Position numbers and translations under genes: made by a program. Source: Hippasteria phrygiana (lineage: Eukaryota; Echinodermata; Asteroidea; Valvatida; Goniasteridae). Taken from it: a DNA stretch of 64,000 nucleotides. The notes under the pieces are model-generated. The model saw nothing but the letters and a program-made list of their open reading frames with translations, was not told where the DNA came from and made no database searches. The stretch spans positions 930,001 through 994,000 of the forward strand of contig JAZGUH010000085.1 in NCBI GenBank assembly GCA_037893225.1, given 5' to 3'. Every line of letters starts with the position of its first letter. Position 1 is the stretch's first letter. This document shows, in pieces, positions 36,001-48,000 of the stretch.

Positions 36001-39000
36001 GATTGGATTTTTTTTTGTAAAGCACTCCCGGCCGGTGGACCACACTCGTCGTGAATATTGTGGTGCGAAGCTGCCTGTGTGCACATACCTGTATAGAACG
36101 AGCTCATTATATCAGCCACCTGGGTGTTAATGCCGTTAATAAATAAACAGTGGTACCGCAAATGATACCGCTTTCAGACATTATGAAATGATCCCTTACC
36201 TCAGGAAAGCCGGCCACCACAAAGAGGGTGAAGATACAAGGGAGGGGGCACGTCTTAGGTAGGCACTGGATAGTTCTACTGATGGTCTTGGCTACCACGG
36301 TCTGCCAGGACGGCACAAGGCACAGACGTTGCATGGTGCTGGCCATCAGTGACGTCCACTCCAGACCGCTCCTGGGGGAGGGGGGGGGGGGTCAAGCACA
36401 GGACAGGCACACGTTACCAGACAGCATTAACCCTTGCTCTATGAGTGTTGTTTACTGCAAGTCAGTGGTTAATGCCAATGCACTCCAGCTACAGTGCATT
36501 GGAGGATTCTTTGCTTTACCAGACAATTGATTTCAAAGCTCCTACTGGAGTGCATTGGAGGGCACTTGGGGGGTTGCTGGTCATTGTTGTTGCTCACTTG
36601 ACCAACAAGTCTTGATGGAAATTGCCATTGTATTTATTATTAGTAACTTTTTACAATGTTAAATATCAATTTGAATTATTATAGCATTATATAACATATA
36701 AACATCAAACTAGTGTTCCAAAAGTACAGAGTGTTTTACTTCACAGCCTATTAGACACACTTTAATAGATACCAAAGAAAGTATCCTAATTTTCAGACCT
36801 ACAGACCCAGGCAGGGTGACTTCCAGCATTGGTGAGACCAACTCACCTCCCCCCTTTGCTAATCCACTGAAAGAAACTCATCCTTTCATAGTTAGCGCCA
36901 AATCCAGCATCATGGATTCCATGCAATTTGGCACGGAATGGAAATAATGCTACTTCAAAAGAACTTGATACCATCATAGAAGGTGTTCCAGTGGCCTTTC
37001 ATCATTAGTTCCCCCTGTCCAAACTTCCAGGCACTCTACTCGCCTGGCTGTCTCATCGCATCCTTTCACTGTTGTTGTTCCAAAGGCTAGTTTAGCGCTT
37101 TGAAACATCTGTAGAAAGCACTATATAAATGTAATTTATTATTATTATTTTTTATTTAGTACTGTGAGATACTCTTCAAAATGTTTCCCCTTATACTGCC
37201 TCTCTTTGGAACTCCTTACCTGTAACCTGCTTCCCTTCCACCTATAATCTTTCACGATTCAAACGAAATTGATACCTTCTATCCCTGTGATTTCTGTCTT
37301 TTCTTGTCTTTTGTGGCCCAACACTTTGAGTGGCTTTTTGACCTTGTGCAGGGGTGAGATTGGCCAAAAATGAAAAATCCACGAAATCCACGAAAAATCA
37401 ACGAGGACCCCATATCAACATATAGTTTGTATTTGCCTAAAGGCACCCCCTCAACATATCCCTTTTTATTAGTCTATATCCACTTTTACAGGTAAAAACA
37501 CCTTTAGGACAACACCTCAGGAATTCCAGATTGCAAACGAGATTCTTTAAACATTCTGAAATCCCGACCAAAAAATCAAGAAATCAGGGAAAAATCCTGA
37601 CAAATCTCACCCCTGCTTGTGTTGGAAGATACCCTTAAAACAAAAATAACAAAAACTAACTTCTCGAGACAAGATACTCCAAGCTTAAACAGAAAGTCCG
37701 CCGTAAACGCTCCTTCTATCTTCTCCTTCTGGCTCTCGCCTGCTGCCTCGTTTTTGTCGCCCTCATTTTTGTCGCCCCCGGATTTATCATCAGCGTTCCC
37801 TCCTTGAGGCGCCGCTTCCCCGCTGCTCTCCCCTGCTTCCGGCTTCGGAAGGAAGGCCTGGGATCGTTGGATAAACTCGTCAGCATCTTTGGGCGGGATG
37901 TGGAGGAGTAGTTGGCCCAGTAGGGCCACAATTTGGTGCTGAGTGGTGCTGCTGTTGTTTGTGTTCGGTTGTCTGAAGTGATAATCAAATATTGAGAAAA
38001 ACTGAGAGACTGTCCCATGCTCTTTTTGGAGTTTCGCCCCGAAAAAAAAGTGTCGTATTTTATACATATTTTTCCAGCAAAACAAAAGTATTAAGTCGTG
38101 TTTTGAGCGAGACAAAGAAAAAATCCGCCCACGTTTAGTTATCAAATAATTGCTTTTAAAATGTCGAATTATTTGCGGCCGATAAAATTTCAGATGACAA
38201 AAATTGTTCTTCTTTTAATAAAACATGTTTTTTTTAAAGATCTAACAGTATATATGTGACCTGTTCCTACGAAATGGGTGGGAAGTAGCAACAATTGAAA
38301 ATCAAGGTTACAATATTTCCTGAAAGTATAAGTTTAAAAGCTTTCATTTGATATATTGTGTGTTGCGGTGCCTCATTCCTAGCCCGTGATACAACCCTTT
38401 TGGAGTTGTCAGAGTCCTGAATGCTTGTTTTGACAAAATGAAGCTCAAAGTTTCTCATCTGTGCACACTTTAAGCTGAGTTAAAAAAAGACATCACCCGT
38501 AAAAATATTTCAAGAATGGATTCAACTTTGCGATGTTAAAGGATAGAGTTTTATTAATATGTGACCCGCTCTACAAAAAAGGGTATTATGTCGCAATATG
38601 TGAAAATACACAAAGGGCTGTTATATGTGAAGCTTGCGAAAAAACTTCACATAACTGATTTTTTTGGTTTTTGGTATGTTGACTTCTATCATATCTATAT
38701 TTTCATAATTTACTTTCAGAAACATTAATATTGATGAATAAAGATGACAAAATGAGTGTTGATAAAATTACTTCTATCTTATTTCTTTGCACTTTTTGTG
38801 TTTAAAGGCCTGTATCTCTAAACGCACTTCCGTTAACTTGGAAAATAGGGGTATACCAAATGCCACAGGGGTCAAACCTACACGAAATTAAAGCTTAGGA
38901 TGTGACAAATTCAACTATGTATATAAATCATTTTTCAAATTGTGCGACATAATCGCCCTTTTTGCAGAGCCGGTCACATATACAGTTGTTAAATTGTCTT

Positions 39001-42000
39001 TTCAGTGAACAAAATTGTCGTTTCTGCTTTTTCTTGTCTCAGAAAGCCATAGTGTGACTAAGGCTGCTTCCGAATCGCTTGTCTAGGGCTATTGTATTCT
39101 GAGTTTTGACACAATTCAGATGGTGAATAGATAAAGATTGAAATCAGAAGAAAAAAATACACAAACAGTAATTTCAAGGTTGACACATTTTCAAATGATT
39201 ATTTTAGAAAAATCAGGGAACATTAAAAATATTCAAGACTTTTAATTCCTTAAAAATGTGCTACCCAGTAAACTAATTTTTGGGCACTAATATTTTGTTA
39301 ATTATTATGAATACAGTTAATACTTACTTGGCCAATTTTGTCAAAAGAGGCAAGATTGTTCCCATGTGAAGTTCTTGTGTGTTCAGTTGACGTAGTAATG
39401 AGCCATCATGCTAGAATACCAAAAAACCCAAAAAAAACCTGGCTTTAAATGCTGAAATCAGGACCAAATTTCACAAGACTGCTTTAATGGTTAGCAGATA
39501 AGCTGTCCTCATTGAGTGATCCCAACAATGTTACTTCTCAGGTTGTATCATAAAGTTGGGGGTGTGATCCCTGGCTATACGGCATTATGGGTTTATTGAC
39601 TTCTGACTAGCGCCCCCTTCCCCCCCTTCCCCCCCTTCCCCCCCTCCCCAAAATAAAACACCCCAAAAAAACAAAAAACAAAAACACAACTACAACCACA
39701 ACCACAACCACAACCACAACAACAAAACACTGACAATTTAGGAGACCACCAACATAGGGCAAGATAACTCAGTTGGTAGAGCGCCGGTAAGGTATTCCGG
39801 AGGTCGAGGTTCAAACCCTGCTACTACCAGAAAATTCATTCAAATTGCCTAGTTTCCCTTGTGGTTTGTTTGACGATATACTCTTGGATATTGTTAGATT
39901 TAGCACGGTTGGGGTTAAATATTTGTCTTGACTGGCCTAGCACTAAAAGGTTGAAAGTCATGGTATTAAAATGGATGTACAAATGCATGGTGTGGGTTTA
40001 AGTATTTAAAACCTCTTGAATACGGACGACGGTCACAGCTGCAATGTGACAAAAGACCATCTGGCCGGTTGATGTCTATAGGCGCATTCCTGCACGTACT
40101 CAATCCATTCATTGTTCTTGAATGGGAGTGTAATGAATAGATGGAGCTTTTTTTCAAACAAAGATTATGTTCACACAAAAGATGGGGCTCCAAGTGCGAT
40201 GAATAGGACCACTCTATTCAGACACATGGGGTTAAAATTCCATGGCCTCTAAGTTTTAATCAAGAGGCCACATTTCATGGCCTTGACAAAAGTGTGTATT
40301 TTGGCATACCCCTGTGTTTTCAAGCAGCATGGCACCTAACAGTCCTAAGACCCTCTCCTGTGAACTGGCTACGAAGACTTTCTCACGTAGCTTTTCCTTG
40401 CTTTCTACCTCCGATTCAGTCACTGTGGGGGAAAAAAATTAATTGTAAGGATATGCAAATTTCAGTTTCTTGATTTAAATAACTGCAATTTAGAGCATCA
40501 GGGAATTTTCAAGCAGACCCAGGTGAAAAAGTAGAACAGTGAGATCAAAAAATGAAAAAAGTAGGACTTTGGAGGATAAAATCAAGATAAAAGTAAGACA
40601 TTTGTGACCCGCTCTGCAAAAAGGCACATAAGTCGCTGTATGCTTTTACGCGTAATGGGCTGTTAATATGTGAAGAGGGCGAACAATTCTTCAAACAAGT
40701 GATTTTCAAGGGAGGGAATTTTTTGCATCTTTGATACCTATATTATTCTAGTTCATAAACAAAATCTTTAATTTCGGTGAATAAAGTTTAAAAAAAGAAT
40801 GTGTTTGTGTCGAGTGCTTCAATCTACTGCTTTGCTTATTTTTTTTAATTTTAAATGGCCTCAGTGTTTCTCCATTTCAAGAAATTCCTGAAAACAAACA
40901 AGCCAATTTCCAAATATCTCGCGAATGCAAAATGCTACAGGCCTCAGGCATATACCACATGAAAGCGTATAAAATCTCCCTTTCAGCTATATATAAAACA
41001 CTATTTTAAAATTTTGCAACATAATTGCCCTTTTTGCAGAGTGGGTCAACATTTGTGGGCTTTCAAAAGGATGTTTCCGTTGATACTCCCCATGTTAACG
41101 CATCACAAGCCTCTTTTGGCATGTTCGGTAATCGCGACACTTGTTTTCCATCCTCAACTAGGCTCTTGCACCCAAGCCCTTCTTTGTGTGATTTTGATAT
41201 GACACTTATGAAAAATATTCAATGAGATTTTATTTCTCGGAGTTGTGAGACAAACAAAAAAGTAGGAAAAGTAGAGAAAAAATTGGGAATTTCAAGGAAA
41301 AAGTTGGGAAAAATAGGAATTTCAAGAAAAAAGTAGGAAAGAGTAGGAAAAGTAAAAATTTGGCCAAATTGTCGGAAATTCACAAACCGGGGACGAATTT
41401 CATAAGAGCTGCTTAAACACAAAAAAACCTTGCTTAGTAAAATTAGGTTACCAGCCAAAATTTAATGTGATTATTATGCTATTAAAGTAAACAACAACTA
41501 AATACCAGTCACAAGCAATATACATCACATTGAGTTTTGGCCAGTAACCTGATTTTATTAAGCAAGGTTTTTTGTGCTTAAGCAAATTTTGTGCTTAAGC
41601 CCTTGCGTACGGATGACACCATATGGCGCCAAAAAAACAGTGCCACCAGGCCGGATGACGCCATTGGCCGCTGTTTGTGCAGTTTCAATACATTGTTGGA
41701 TTAAACAGTGCCACCAGGCCGGATGACGCCATTGGCCGCTGTTTGTGCAGTTTCAATCCATTGTTGGATTATTGTTACGCTTGACTGCACAAACACATTG
41801 TAGCGGTTCGCTTGGCTGCCAGAACCACTGCGACACCCCGACGTCTCCCGTAAAATACCGTACTCAAGGGGTTAAGCGGCTCTATGAAATTGGCCCCAGA
41901 TTTTACCAAAATGGACCAACTTCACAGAGCTGTGAACGGTTAGCAGAAACGCTGTGATAACCACTGGCAAATTTCAGCGTGTAGATATCTATTCTTGCTA

Positions 42001-45000
42001 TTTTACTCAAATTCGGCTTCTGCCCTTTGAAAATTCATTTCTAAAAATAGACGAAGCAAATCATGTGCGTAGCAACCCCATGACATTGAGCCCAGAAGTT
42101 TGTGTTTACGTCTACAACCTTATTGTTGTTGATTTCTTGGCCTGATGCCTTGTTTAAAAGTTCTTAAATTGAATATAAAAAAGGGCACCTTCAGACTCCT
42201 CGCCTTTTACTTCCGATGTTTTGTCCTCGCCGTCCGCGCTTGAAGTCTTTTCTGCCTCTTTATCATCTTTCTTACTTTCTGTAAAAAAAAAAGAAATGTC
42301 AAATTAAAGAATTGGTTTTAGTTGAGTAGCATTATAAACTTTATGTCTAAAATAGCAAGGTCGCTGGTCCAGAAATTGAAGTTTTTTCAAAGGTTTCAGA
42401 AAATACTGCGTCTACATTTAATGCAAAATCTAGTTTACTGTACACCAGATTGACACAAATTTTGCAAATTTTTCACCTTTGGCATGGCGGTTTAAACACA
42501 GCTGAGAAACTCGCTGTCTGAAAAACCTTTACAAAGTAGATATTCATGGAGCAAAAAAAAAAGTCCTATTACACTAAAAAAAAACTATGAATTATATATT
42601 AAAAAGTCGTATCCTCATTGAGTGATCCCCACAATATCGCTTCCCAGGTTGTATCGTCAAATTGGGTGTGATCCCTGGTAATATGGCATTCTGGGTTGAT
42701 GATTTCTGACTGGCGCCCACCCGAACAAAGACACTGACAAATTGGGAGACCGCCAACATAGGGCAAGATAGCTCAGTTGGTAGAGCGCCGGTACGGTATT
42801 CCGGAGGTCGCAGGTTCGAATCCCGCTCCTGCCAGTTTTCTTTGTTCACTTTGAAAATGTATTCAAATTTACCTAGTCAGTTTCCCTTGTGGATTGTTTG
42901 ACGAATATTAAAAACTGTCAACTTTCAGTGTTGAAATGTAATTGACTTATTAACCCTAACCACTGTGGCACTTTTACAACCTGTCAAAATCCAACACTGT
43001 GCAGTATACATATGGCACATTCTTTGGACTTGGACAAATTGGGGCATCATAGCTCCATGTATGGTGCCAAGGCTCTACAGTCCTGAACCCATCAAAATAC
43101 AACACAAACTGGTGTTGGATTTTGGCAGATTTGGGATGTTCGGGTTACTCTAAAGGTCAGCGTTAATTTGTAACGTTTTCAAGAATGCACACTGCAAATA
43201 GATCATTTGCATCCGATGTCAAATCTTCCACAATTCTTTGCAGTTCACCATCTTTGAGGCCTCACTCTACCGCACACAACTCTCGCAAACAACGATCACC
43301 ACGTTTTTAAACATGGCTTGTATGCAGCAGTCATCTAGTGCACAGTCAAGGCAGGACATCAAATGACCATGCATATCTGTATCGGATGGTAGGCAGAAGG
43401 TTTATGGGGAAATATCCGACAAATCTATGGAAACTTTCTACGACTTGCCTGATGGGGCTGGCACCAGGATACTCGGAAGGCACTGGGTAGCTAGCTCAAT
43501 ACACTGCTGGAACAGCTTATTGGCAAAACGAGCGTACTCTCGATTCACACCTGAAATATTAATAAGGGAATAATAGTTGGACGAACTCATGGACGTATAT
43601 AAATAACCTGGCCACACAATGTGTCTATTATACAAATATTTACTGCTTCAAGTGGTGTAGTAAAACTAGCCTCCCGATGTGATCCATGGAGCATTCTATT
43701 TCCCCGAAGCGAAGCCGAGGGAAAATAGAATGCTCCATGGATCACCGAGGGATGCTAGTTTTACTACACCACGAGATAAAAGCAGTAAATATTTGTTTTA
43801 TAACACCTCACCCACAGATTCTGCTTGATTTAAAAATGTTAACATTATTTAAAATCTAAATACAGTTAAAATGGACTTCTATTTCAATACAAAATTAGTG
43901 GAAAATTTATTTGCTCTTTTCAAAACCACACCTTAATAGAATGTTTGAATCCAGCTCTGTAGCGCTGGCACTTTGGAACAATACGCATTACGCGCAACGC
44001 TCAACGCGCACACCCCCATGCATCTGCACACAAATACCACGCCATGTGTATAGTGCTTTGGTTGCTAATGGTATAGTACTTTGGTTGCTATGGGTATAGT
44101 ACTTTTGGCCGTGCACAGGAAGATAGGAAAAATAGAAAATGCCATGTGACTCGCTCTCGGCCAATCAAGACACAAAATCTGTGGATGAGGTGTTATAAAT
44201 ACAGCTGTATGACTACGGAAGCCAGCTGAAGCCGTATTACTGTAACTATAGTACACAGTGATTAACATGTACTATTTAGAACGAGGATGAAATAAGGATG
44301 TAAGTTAAAAAAAAGGGGGGAAAGGTTATCAAACGTATTTTTTTTGGCACGGTCAGATGGATTCAACTGGGCTTCCACACACATATTGCGGGTCCAGGTT
44401 TAATGAATACTGGGTCGAGGTTTACTGGTTAAATTACGACAAAATCCAACATACAAGACGATGTAGTTTGTGTTGACTGCTAAATGCAACAAATTAAAAC
44501 AGCGTTTTAGCATTGTTGGGTTTTGTTGAATTTTGTTGGATGTAGTAGGGTTAGGGTTTAACTCAAAAAGTCACTTTTTGAGTTATTTCGTTGGGTTGCA
44601 TCACAACTCATTCTTCTGTAATGAAAGCCCAGGTTTGGTACCTTGACTCGGAGCGCAGTGCGTCATGTTGGCTAGGGTAAGAGCCAGGGAGCTGAAGAGT
44701 AGCCAGGCGTGGTGGTGGCTGTACGTCTCCAGCAAAGCACCCTGCTGCACGCTGGAGTTCAGTATTTTCATGGGAATGATCTCCACGCTGTGCAGAGCAG
44801 TGTGTCTGCAAAGAAAGGAATGTTGACAATAAAAACAAGGAGCAAATACTGACTCTTAAGCCGTGTCCGCACTGGACTTTTCTTTTTTTAAGGTTTTACC
44901 GAGACGATGGTAAATTGAAAAATGGTCAAATGTGACCACTGTTTGCACTTGGACTTTCGACACGAACATTTTTTTCCGAGACCGTGTTAGAAGTAACCGA

Positions 45001-48000
45001 GCTGTTAATATAAAGACTCGTGAGGGCGCTTTGCGTGACCTTTCTACATTGACGCGATTGACTCAAATCACGCATGCCTTTTCATTTTTCCAGCCGATGT
45101 GTACATGTAGGCCTACGTCTTTAGCACCAATCAAACTTCCAACTATCAATAATAAAATCTGCCATGATTGCGACCAAAAGAGGAACAACGCACTGGAATT
45201 TGGAAACTTGCCACGTGCACAGCACCACGGTGAAACAATGCAAAGCGCATGTGTGGTGTCCCAGTGTAGCAAGACCTCGCGCTCGGGCCGGATGTACGCT
45301 TTCCCGAGCCGCTTTTAACGACTCGCACTGTCCGCACTGTACTTATCGTCTCGGGAAAAGTTACCTTGTCAGTTTTCCTGGGCAGCAGTTGCCCGGTAGA
45401 AGTAACCGCTGGACTCAGGAAAAGTAACAGAGGAAAACGTCCTAGGCTGTCCGCACAGGACTTAAAATGGGAAAAGTACCCATCGTCTCGGTAAGTTTTA
45501 CCCAAAAAAGTCCAGTGCGGACAGGGCTATAGAGTGCAAGTCTACAGAGCTTTGTGGCACTGAACTTCTTTCAAGGTTTTGGAATTGAGTATGAGCATGC
45601 AACGCGTAGAGGGCGTACATGGGACATTCCATACATTTGGGGTCCAAAAGTGTGACATTTTTGTTGTCCCTGTTACATAGTGACATATATAAGATTTTGC
45701 AATTCAGGACACATTCTTTAATGCCTTCTATCTCCAAGAGTCATTATGTAAAAGAAAAGTAACTGCCAAACAAGAAGTGTGAAGTCAATTTTAAATGTAG
45801 TGTACACGATTGGTAATCCCCCAGTTTCTCTTTTAATGAATTATTACTAAATACCTTACTAGACTGTAAGTTAATAGTAGTCTGAATCATCCTGTCAAAT
45901 GATGGCACCAGGTGTGCTATCGTTGTCAAGAAAAGTGGAAATTTATATCGTTTTCCAACGATTTCCAGCTGGAAATCGTTGGAAAACTGCCTTGTAGCCT
46001 TTAGTCAAGGCGCGTGGTTATCCGGATGAGTGGCGCGCCCCGGACATGCTGGCATTCGGGGTGCATCACACGTCCAGGTAGCCACGCGCGCCTTGACTAA
46101 AGGCTATCATCTGCCCGACGGTTAAAAACGAGCGCCGTTTTTCTCTCGCAAAACTTTGAACGGGTCAGTGGAACGATATTTCCTATAGAATACTAACCCC
46201 CAAATCCGCCCATTTCTGAACATTGCAAAAATACACAGGTCAGGTGTAACACAAAAAATGTTACACTTTTTTACTCCAAATTTATGGCACGACCCACATC
46301 ATCATGGGGGAACAGTAAATATGGTATAAACCGGATTGAAGACTGCCATGTGTGGGTTGTGCATGAATCCGCAACTTTTTAATGGAATTTTTCTTGGAAT
46401 ATCAATTTTCCATGACTCCTTGTAAAAGAAAATTCCATGACTTTTCCCAAGACCTTCCATGATTTTTTTCAGGATTTTCCATGACTCTGGGAACCCTTGT
46501 GGATTAATAAAGACACCTACCCCTCAGGCAAGTCTTGGGCACGATGGCAGCCGTAACACAAATCAAAGTCCTCACAGATGTTGCAGTGTATACGAGTACC
46601 GACGATGAACCCATGACAGAAGTCACAGTTATACCTGTCAAATTATATCCACAAATTATATCCACGGAAAATGTTATTAAAGGGTAACAACTGCCACAAT
46701 TGTAACATTTTACCCCTAACCCTGCCAGACGCAGCACAGTGCATCTGTGCTGAAAGCTCCACTTTGCTGGACTCTGCAGCCAAGTCAATTTGACAAACTA
46801 TGCAATCTGATGCGCCTGGCAGGGTTCTAGCCAAAATGCCCTGGAAGGTTAGGAATTAAAATTAAGGGCAAACTCAAGCAGTTTGAAGCTAACTTTTCTC
46901 TCACCGGCCCTCATTGCCAGAAACTTTCATCCACAGCCCACCAAACTTCTTGTGTTGTAAATGTTACCTGACACCACAAAACGGGTGAAAAGTAGAGAAA
47001 GACAATTTATAAAGAGATTATGGTATGTCTTAAAAGTTATAAGCTATATTTTGATGCACTGTGTTTCGCTGTTGCTCATCCCTATTCTGTGCTATACATT
47101 TATGAAGTTGGTGGAGTTATGACCCCTTGTTGTTGTTTTTTTAATGGAGCTCGAAGCGAATAACTTTTGTGTTGTAAAACTTAAGTATTTTTGGCTAACT
47201 TTTTTCTTTAAAAAAAAGAAAAAAAAGAAATTTTCTCTTTTTGGCTTACATTGCCTACAAATTTTTTTTTTCAACAACACACTCAGCCAAGTATGTGAAA
47301 TTAACCCTCCCTCTCCAGGTGCCAAGTTGGAGCCAACTACCCTATCAATCAAAACCTACATGTATCGAGTGACAGGTTGAGACACACAAGCTGTGGGAGA
47401 GGAGAGGATTTGGTTGTTCGATAGGTTGTGATAGTTATAATAGTAGGAGGGTTAATGTGTATTGTTAGGCAGAGCATAGCATGCAGAAAAACACTGGTAA
47501 CCAAAGATTTAACCCTAACCTCACATAAAGCTACAAAATACTCTCACCTATTTGTGTACAATGCTTGCAGTAATTTTTAGTATTTGGTACTTCACCCCAA
47601 AATAAAGTATGTAGTACTACTGTTTGTTGCTGGGGTTGGAGGGAAAATGTCTGTTATCATCTAAGGCGGAACTACTGGTTTTCTGAGATAACTATTTTTT
47701 ATCTAAGCCATCCAATTCATTGACGCAAATATAATTTTAAATAAAATAGTAACCAGGAACTTAAATGTATTACATAGAAGTAGTACCTTGTAGTTGCAAG
47801 TATCTTGACTGCTGTCATGAAACACTCAATCATCAAAGACAGAGAGACTCAGTGCTACAGAATACTAAGTACAGCGGGATCCACAGATTTTGTTTTGTAT
47901 AGCGATCGTTCGGGATAGCGATTTTCGGCTGCCGGTCTGCCGGGTGCCCATTTTTCAACATGGCATCCATTCTCTTTAATAGCGCCCTCTTGCGTTGTAT

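Noticed and set aside
42764..42836. Functional tRNA gene
   Set aside because: A and B boxes are good, but the acceptor stem pairs poorly, the anticodon stem has a mismatch, and similar decayed copies occur several times inside a larger repeat.
44932..45505. Candidate ORFs of 119-128 codons on both strands
   Set aside because: They lie inside inverted-repeat element L and overlap each other on opposite strands; no recognisable domain.
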